This document shows positions 62,401 through 64,000 of a stretch of DNA of 64,000 bases, piece after piece; the first letter of the stretch is position 1, and each line of letters starts with the position of its first letter. Source of the stretch: Caecitellus pseudoparvulus. Its lineage: Eukaryota; Bigyra: Bicosoecida. The notes below the pieces were generated by a model, which saw only the letters and a program-made list of their open reading frames with translations, made no database searches and was not told where the DNA came from. The DNA lies in the NCBI GenBank assembly GCA_965644315.1, contig CBFFRQ010000032.1:434001-498000 (forward strand). Direction: 5' to 3'. The translations under genes and the position numbers were made by a program.

Positions 62401-64000
62401 ACCCATCTCTCCATTCGCCGGCATGTCTATCCAAGCATTGATGTCGACTGTCAGGGCCAGCGCGTCCGCCAGGGGATTCTTGAGGTCCCCTGGCAGGAAC
62501 ACCGCTGGCCGTGCTATGGACGCTTTGATCGTCATGTCACAATCCCCCGCGACAGCTTGCTGCAGCGGACGAGGGAGGCCTGGCAAGCTTGATGGCGGGC
62601 GGCCAAGCAGAGAACTCTCCAGAACGTGGTGCAGCGTGTTGTCAAGTGCAGTGTTCTGGTTGTCGTGCAAACGAGCTGCTGCGTGTTCAGCGACTGCGAC
62701 TTGAGCCCTGAGCCATGCCGTGCCCTCTGGGAGCAGGGTGGACAGAGGGCCTGCAGAGCAAGCATCTGCAACACCATGTCCATCTTGGGCTCGGGCTGCA
62801 CGCAGAATGGAAGCAACGGCCCCTGCTTCTGCGCCTGAAACGTCTCCATTCTCGCCTTTCACGAAAATGTGGGCAGCTGAGCCAAGCGGCTGCGGGCTGG
62901 GCCTCCCGCCTGTGTAGTAGGTGCCAGGAACGTCGAGCCAGGAGAGAATCTCCCACAGCACCGGGGACAGCACAATCGCGGCGTCAGAGACGGAAGTTTC
63001 CATGGTCATTACGTTGGCATATGGCTCAGAGCCGGGCTTTGCTGCCCCGGGGGTGTCGGGCACGTAGCCCCACCGGTTCACGTCGGGCATGCAAGGGCGA
63101 CCGCTCTCGTCCACGTGAGGGCCCATGTACAGTGCAAATTCAAGTGGGGCTGGAGACATGGACCTTCCCAACAACGTTTGCCAGTAAGCCGAAACCTTCT
63201 CAGCTGCCGAACGGGCGGAATCGTCGCCTGTGGCCGCCCCCTGAGTCTGGGCAGTCGCCGATGATTCGCTCCGCATAAACAGCAGTCGTGCCAGGTGTGG
63301 GTGAACATGACTGTCTGAAAAGTCCCGACGATCGTCAGCAGCGATTTCCCGTACCTTCACGACGACTGTCATGTCCCATGCACACCCGAAAGTCACACCA
63401 ACACGCAAGTCGGAGAGGGTGAAGGTGGCAATAGTAGCCGCGCGGGGTGAGCTGGCCATATCTCGTTTGGTGGGAATCGGGCCGAGGTCCACGTTCCACA
63501 AATGCTGCGAGGGCTCTTCACTTGTGACCAGCGCGGTGGCTGAGCAGGTGGAGAGCGTGCCATGCTCTGGATGCGCTGGCGTAGGGCAGCAGAGCCTGGC
63601 TGCAGCGGCAGCTCCACAGCCAGCCGTTACCTCGTCAAGCACCTCACCCGGGTCAAAGCCCACATCTCCATCCAGCATGGTCGCCCGCACCTTCTCCAGA
63701 CGCACCGTGATGAGCATGCTCAAGTGCCCCACAGGGCCCCAAGCAGGGTAGGGACTAGGCACCACGGGTGGCGGGCCCTGCGTCCCCACGGGCAGGAAGG
63801 GCGCAGGGATGGGCGTCGCCACTTCTGAGATGTTCAAGCTCGCAATGTTCAAGCACAGCATGTAGTGCATCTGGGACAGGGACAGGCAAAGCGGGGACAG
63901 CACGATGTTCACCTCCATGGGAGGACCCGAGAGTGGATCTGTAGCCCTGCTGCCCGGTAAGCCTTGCGTTGGCAAGGCAAAGCCGGCAAGGAGAGGCGGC
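44413..64000 (-). CDS. Giant VPS13-family lipid-transfer protein (5' end beyond window)
   Basis: At least 6,520 residues in one uninterrupted frame, open to the right edge; the N-terminal chorein part is missing from the window. Bridge-like VPS13 proteins move lipids between organelles at contact sites. Numbering from the leftmost TTG-codon residue at 63975: 'VNIVLSPLCLSLSQMHYMLCL' (VPS13 style) at the N-edge; a PH-like domain (~1647-1828, 'AGALFKYSWRKDKWRKQHAALF'); a long VAB/SHR-BD region with the recurring Asn motif ('FAPFWVVNRAALPLSL' ~2828, 'LAHRAVLVNRSGSTVLV' ~3255); a C2 domain (~4283-4425, 'LWLQVVSASGLPVAD', 'SDPYAAF', 'DPLWGEQYVF'); a PDZ-like segment (~4925-5005); the VPS13 C-terminal amphipathic region (~5630-5910, 'VDFLNKLIPDIPVFGFLKNI'); a PH-like fold (~6120-6275, 'VMLLTDKKIRIL'); and a PX-like end (~6375-6520, 'HYIVHRSFDQFRRLFAAI'). 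Confidence 0.88.
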   Translation of the reverse strand, partial: PPLLAGFALPTQGLPGSRATDPLSGPPMEVNIVLSPLCLSLSQMHYMLCLNIASLNISEVATPIPAPFLPVGTQGPPPVVPSPYPAWGPVGHLSMLITVRLEKVRATMLDGDVGFDPGEVLDEVTAGCGAAAAARLCCPTPAHPEHGTLSTCSATALVTSEEPSQHLWNVDLGPIPTKRDMASSPRAATIATFTLSDLRVGVTFGCAWDMTVVVKVREIAADDRRDFSDSHVHPHLARLLFMRSESSATAQTQGAATGDDSARSAAEKVSAYWQTLLGRSMSPAPLEFALYMGPHVDESGRPCMPDVNRWGYVPDTPGAAKPGSEPYANVMTMETSVSDAAIVLSPVLWEILSWLDVPGTYYTGGRPSPQPLGSAAHIFVKGENGDVSGAEAGAVASILRAARAQDGHGVADACSAGPLSTLLPEGTAWLRAQVAVAEHAAARLHDNQNTALDNTLHHVLESSLLGRPPSSLPGLPRPLQQAVAGDCDMTIKASIARPAVFLPGDLKNPLADALALTVDINAWIDMPANGEMGLVAELSGLRGMRASMTSPAAQHLYARALRKIHRAVPGLTSKQTSPSHSPTASIRVGPSSGAFGPKLVSAGVSGEGVLAWYMSETGRPAHLSIGAVDTSDYMKPFSLSALYKAQYAHALSGGASLASRTEVRVSSLHALRLRLGFQDLNLVNAAIASMGLSGDPADDILVLGREARFGPVQEARTDEPRKEAYSPIHMCVPGAYRGHPRPDTLAAGGRPHSAEEAALQRRATGGSVYLFVDQESMFGRELAVQVQGEKPDAALVPGSIATHRRLHVLRRKYRHPSTRAVLTLRTLSSDVLAQWLCLEQNVSGTPGTLSGTNVQAPPHRLSWGITGWHTAHIGREVDGTAGASWKYANDTAQTTAAGKDIDSAVSDSQQLSLVAAVLLPSVSVTVVNDLAGRDMPLLQLEVSKLRASALGFHFRQRMLAEAGLKVTADFYNPESAVWEPLLEPWKLHIEYAAPQPLTLTPAVSQRAATAAAARLARGHPHAGITANTVMLGAKADERVLKSAQLPLAPAWPGRSRQRPPLRLVCGSALFALEDAILDTPSKRALASQPPREPVDQGSLRALSGSHQAQWMRDLETLLDPTTVEDETLLGADADSDDEAYGATATSGGSSITRESGAACMPGRFTTPADEERKRMEALRQQHLQRKASMGPKLKGSSAPWGTGAAPGDGWWLTSYSGVLPKDIPADSHVRVYAAKPLNINISTALINNVFESLGALDRKEGQVPQVLLDASGAPIAWVPADSQTPKPLPHLASAPPRQRTIAMSSSATAIPWDRIPPAKLPLSLQQAGGYLYVRNDTEVSVMYTHVSEDGGLLHRGSSFLAGQVRDLGGAAVAQVVPRVARDPAVQGALQAATAHLHPSTARAIMANSDDFVSLLLPGLRGRPGSSSEKAHGALRRLRRAVQVTAAFGASSKAQVPTQDMSARPSAAGHDDLLRRFKGASSLNSHVSEAPSRASSTSSSDTPAASRRASTLGAVWDFTASGIGYQVREAHEVALAERRDVASALERVGDAGHVPSAEHSDGRSLSQLGWKAGFGQQVDYTLPRCAPFPAFAAGSVHRASAPAPDVDEAAVLGIVSSEGAALEVMGVPSWNGAHLHANSVRGDVLSAALPPAVPHLPRTLYGDEWRGVSIAGALFKYSWRKDKWRKQHAALFGSKFVVFGTKQPRPQPKPAQLPRGDVPFWARKLAPRILSLDREEVFVTADCMDPLLRSPGPFSLEVRRTKLRSVADMLRAQEFLLQHRGLMGCGPDCSDEQALGLATSITQSTELSLSFASFSEFALWWRALLPFTLLHKVASGAHAHAIAPAFRKVQSIATLGSASHAAAIAAQFSSKWTAPSVALSGAMSHQTLRSAVVSGLVMRQGMLAIGHAAASQVVSKLILRPHEEHRSSLRGIVLGVIGSLARGPQAQHSWQLGGVEEGHASPALTQPSRRPTPSTASTPRKLWGRIVDAGGAAAGDASPGPPHEAAPPSLPALPPPHDDKFAGDEESGFQVAPHSSRRTLVRSAASSHGQTGMAMTDAVRPHLWLDILDEALDLTKLHLPVDIVGVHYLPLRNPFAYPVVSQRARPLSGAGGGLSRDGSRSVAERKFDEDIAGQAPHAESAAGGPQGIDHAILPGQGVVANVSFLEGVKTLHVRSTVHFENMTAVPMLLQFETRGTLHTVEGGASSGSGSQTLHHIRGRIIERSVLTPGQSMFAPLAAAADGQVRFAPFSFDSCPAWLQAQLGDLRRERYGSVSRASSFASESGMQATEEDDSSAIPLHSIPCDAPLPLLTPFTLSAPIDLVRAQAVASGVSWEAVEEYVSFAVGMQRNATMEGDVGSTEAGQPKSCSCGGTEKSRRQQVIACRAAAARDLSACLSRKDPFKNTGRTLRIACPGAVFKSNTSSTGRGAESPAVAETEYFQRPTFHCSAFMRREWPVPGSSWHPSAQQHGHGASEAGSSRTSACSSSERDVYTTHISLLPCVRVESNVPLPVRVAVLQQEAALRVSDDPRNHPAAVLADALAQRGTTQVVRGMAVAGSAASRSVDLREEPPWGAALDLGQPTPELANECLFSGDVQDILFAPCKGVPEEMSGSVPDMAGVGYGSELASARIHAALRSHLWDLPQGGSLSVWHSAADTRTPLQVESGAAQALEPCYLSDLDASLGSVLALGDVALSVRLLGSISVNGLPWSLVKPGQAHRVQGGAASCTHLEIPPVYFKHAEAVEAGAVKVAEEFQSSPAGKAILSAAPQGGEHDRFYISSLSSADAAPLHLGVELKFGGEAAGLVLAASGASSAAHKASAKRALSALRIMQGDSVHVKLFAPFWVVNRAALPLSLSVGRSGAVGAATLMAQYIASTRAFGTFRSAASDEAGDIQSSSTESQGSELVQVVTPDTGAPAQPRDVSTFLDERGIDGQGLRGTIHHGASSSSATSALRRAAHLLVGLDLSHGASLARAALDPTSYASALAGAECDASKEPQHALDGHEWLGLLEKTNLEGASIDFATLFRFSKQVAALSSPDLPQSPASCSDDDTVQHPPLQPHEAATWLAQQPLDLHSLSEPASHEVPGVVLELLSAPVSSRPTAEVPLRLMAMGSSQRSSGFDISKAMDCVVTVSHGASLESQGGPPLPHDVQFAAAVATATRALPALVRSLHPVIPDALQLHTTPWPDRQGPGQQLLAGARALTVTVPDGRPLVATVPAPPAQFDRFSRTLASKLGFESEIGARVVPAPGKFFRANMVFLAHRAVLVNRSGSTVLVRQGFAHQVDTPSTLQHVLPPLATTRSRAVASLMESSPAMARRLQDPSCDGASSTWHATLVPQSVPGISASAEDASTSAAMQESQPPSRASSTVALAVDSHPSPAWMPLSFSSISGYPSKHPHTLRLQLLGEPAMSGPLFTAHSSAVILQARALSPALRGLVGQASRMLSAAGSGMNVDMEELAASWSSVASTMDKSMLSNCVDSPDGGLSWTLRGFGMELLPLASNALDPHVFAPGHNMAPLQPAAPCAGPLALCRHPWQDQQAGGQVTFPGLGTLALLNPAVPRSAICALAAVFGSRWFASQAWTWSMDFQVRPSDLTLKLRRRLDGPHAPARGIVSSQAEAALHALQHNEAWQQYMQAQTGEAGDEWGSASVPSTLAVAASEQPCPMQAVGTKVPTAAWAAVSTRTPAQILQQAGLAASLVTAQRRRRMWLADDISESASAAQHPALCSLVPPGHAAVALRCCRGVSPEQVAWLGVKVVDSSPTVEVAILPQPLRLSPGSRFSSYRIDNACSLDSVSIRQRGVGPAASETVPCGGGAAIPGTSSLPFALDAAAIAGPTGGEAEPPSQGGGKPEVHIALKPVGVAGICYRARGDVGRAAALGAWSLAAEFLVQSALGGSTLNNFVNCRVEDALSSHATRASLHDVAIHLASGAENAEDPDAQHGLHGDGWMVRPSLKHDRGHREVPLVVLRHDDTEAEEGGHDGWGELGPDGTVSLQCDDIGSQRQVWVGKSSDPHWRPGKRSASDLLSTLRATHGQPAAPRGGTDSGGVFGSMGMAAAGVSSALLGSLNLGARQSRKPLHSRPSQEGNEFTWRAAAISRLHLPAGGVAGTRKVFVDVVADEATGAMKVVRVSDVPSDESDALQYLRARLAEAEVHVALGVALGKHLMAISRKHEEAVITSATARFTAHSVVQSPTRGPEQVPHDASSTGSSLVSPRELPSTPEAWQAQVAAADQEQRVYEERVRVLTHNPWYNLHDFYPVHLPSGRPVEVDEDAHVPYWELQDLNLHPHRAHVDAEVPTGPETLWLQVVSASGLPVADPTSSLGSGGGSSDPYAAFTLTGVVDSPFTTRHCTATLDPLWGEQYVFSLRDKLRLQDRTELHLKVWDWDRASSDDLMAEVVVPLTGLRRDVVVDRWFPLSYAEGASMRPAGSVRLRILRTTDLRGQAIAEAREVMEAALAESKLLVSKLEQRIFELQTGVSMEEAAEKAVSQVRAPPTSTGPSHAGRHDDGSDAQSVTRSDSGRSDSVSFDSSGGVPVGLADALPGGAAAESHPLPEAGRAVERDLTGAQADSAPAAALERGNLLAAAPVAQTASGARRMLRRIPGAVDAAARAALPPASNHLPLVLPKAALLQDQGTPAAPADRSLRWRVVGQQLQVRVVEGRGLTGVTRRLVALAQSEKARRQAEGSKEHLATETQEAPPGDRHYKAMRAPTGAGGSSEGESLGTFTLALRSLPDQELDRLISNCQAGRLYSALRVGHTLRRTPIADTTARVEVVGAPLGLGFRRAQASPAFTSRLREAEVAELVRAQAARWNAVQGSSTSHLHVGSLSLNSDEGGGLASVPASAEALRGQPEGRLQELARAAARKTRSQAAQRMNPFSGVGASDGVIGVAQGQTLSAAAGSGRPGVSMQGAALVDSDTYARLSSGSSVASVPQLAPMQELGLQSFSLEVSSVAAEVLAAAVQPTCQRVGEAITVGSLVTHIGEQCLAGVPFKEAAALLQAAVAGASPDDPVVLRFIPASAIPADDGTPLLPPGDGGELSTYWGSMCQFGNMVPPPPLVCDAGARSASMPGPELAGAIASVLSMRAGGAGGGVDDLALHVPQYHPQGRRATEALERFSTSPGPHYQFSPGSHAFDALSGLQLVEHGAPSSVWDDARRAGRKAPPALLTASAEGVQIPTGPHISLEIFARDLLSAATGEAAGQAATPAKHTSLQDIPDGAVPLTGTQPELCCVGAPGLDGSSTVGRQLQVQSAPMSYILGQRGVLSESQQVPAGQVSRHDTSIAHRAFIPLAPGGQGTDRWHTLSPPSATVAFPSRDLRDDEEFDAPQVRVVQEWVPLFAAKAAVPSMVAEISIEGIVVSIVDHRPREVLLMSLTGVKTAASMSHAGDTAFDVSLGHLQVDNQLQGAAHRIIVGRVDAPAGIASPTPDERFTLQQMRTCHRRDVALVDTSMTGPAAPDGVAAALQGGDPYDAGAAEAAAAAAADPLLAVSLNLKSHPKVTYVEHLAVRLVRLGIEVDDQLLGAVLELVAHLRFGPDSAAGAKEDTARRLQRTWSSFDLHSQGASGAPSPAQSPDVSGALSTGEAASEQAGAPLELAPPQAEGDDLNVLSALDRSYSAVQRLPSVRSKLFSDARLSQLSQPGAVLRGFSSASKLYIRSLTLHPVLIEITLSLGDDVDFLNKLIPDIPVFGFLKNIILGLGTLILNVDHAPIEVGSLHAPHVFEDTSMLTARISSFYISSIVRGFYKVVGSVSFLGNPVGLVQNISADVVSVLYEPAQGLMSGQDAGSSAVALGSKAVSLVSNTTVGVVDSGGKIVHSLARAVRSIDFDTAGAATRAANAAAGGRGPAHIGLGVLEGGKSLLWGLWQGTSGLVTAPYYGAQEDGAMGAAVGLGKGLVGFVLKPTAGALDSALLLLSSTSSTVSAGSSLITGEEKLNLRVRQRLPRSLGGGPGGGGRALISPYSRREAEGMARLYLLSASGKAVGEVYRFHAPIYAMQLFDEGTPGAHESAYRRLNQQWTSDFPALSMHAAHHHEGGSDRAPKESAADGEVDVADGQALPSDDGSGSEAQALRASDSDQMRVGEHAGVQLQHSRAPRMLVSPAFGGLAFPVQTPGAAEAKAGAGAARLLVGPAQPALCNGHTARFMSLDGREVLVSDGSLAASGGPQERPAMPRRPQPDTAPFVMLLTDKKIRILHTTSNAVHWSCSLFPTKESSQGALGTGELCAVKEAPMSDTGAIQQGEEGVSVAGPEAHLQVQLDAHVLSVTVQSSKRGWALLLGPVSRAAIALTAVQNALHSQPDRKALLHLEHAAVRAMKDALEANQHGPFSTLGRLQEQAALARRRRALVLFVQHVSVLAWNPSASAAAAHYASTSHLSSLLVPGTASGATAQEPGPAVGAYCLRVQHIPVLDGRGNTLCHHLHYIVHRSFDQFRRLFAAIPQPWHRTPITQGGTSLTAALVVPPLPEPAVLPTSSRPASGCRFDYNSEDLLNALQRSMSQLLLAAQREAVLQAHSHPLCLPRHIWLRLRKELERFLGII

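Noticed and set aside
1-64000. tRNA genes, CRISPR arrays, insertion sequences, viral or retroelement genes
   Set aside because: No tRNA B-box, regularly spaced short repeats, transposase, integrase, reverse transcriptase or capsid-like sequence was seen on either strand.

Overview
This is a nuclear segment of a eukaryotic, probably unicellular, GC-rich genome. Evidence: spliceosomal introns of about 50-130 nt, ATG starts, a standard genetic code (TGA and TAG both end recognisable proteins), and exclusively eukaryotic families (ISWI remodeller, COP9 signalosome, signal peptidase complex, USP40, TCF25/Rqc1, PEX16, VPS13, mitochondrial Hsp60). No plastid, viral, IS, CRISPR or prokaryotic feature was seen. 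The giant cadherin/IPT multi-pass receptor and the oversized VPS13 fit a free-living flagellate-type protist. A stramenopile is one possibility, but the lineage cannot be fixed from the sequence alone.

Layout. 1-3804 (+): C-terminal part of an ISWI ATPase (cut by the left edge), COP9 signalosome subunit 3, and signal peptidase subunit SPC12. 3823-9513 (-): a USP40-type deubiquitinase. 9928-10986 (+): a divergent methylthioadenosine-phosphorylase-like protein. 11016-13934 (-): a membrane-anchored M1 aminopeptidase. 14447-15181 (-): a small ankyrin protein. 15286-17811 (-): a secreted methyltransferase-fold protein with a polybasic tail. 18239-19711 (+): a PiT phosphate permease. 19756-22620 (-): TCF25/Rqc1. 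22928-24937 (+): mitochondrial Hsp60. 25208-26327 (+): an ERD2-related KDEL-receptor-family protein. 26558-28052 (+): peroxin 16. 29012-44216 (+): a roughly 5,040-residue cadherin-repeat/IPT/multi-TM protein. 44413-64000 (-): at least 6,520 residues of a VPS13-family lipid-transfer protein whose N-terminus lies beyond the right edge.

The genes are packed tightly. Convergent pairs are separated by 18, 29, 44 and 196 bp, and divergent pairs share 300-430 bp promoters. I placed 20 introns; they cluster at the 5' ends of genes, and 12 of the 20 begin with GTGCG instead of the usual GTRAG. No operon logic is expected. Several neighbours deal with protein quality control (CSN3, USP40, TCF25, Hsp60, SPC12, ERD2-like), but I see no evidence that this is a functional cluster.

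The most striking features are the giant receptor (about 20 cadherin-like repeats, about 9 IPT/TIG domains, a Cys-rich collar, several TM helices, and a long cytoplasmic tail with a C2-like region) with its three nearly identical 315-bp internal repeats; the VPS13 carrying extra PH, C2, PDZ-like and PX-like modules; and the GTGCGT splice-donor bias.
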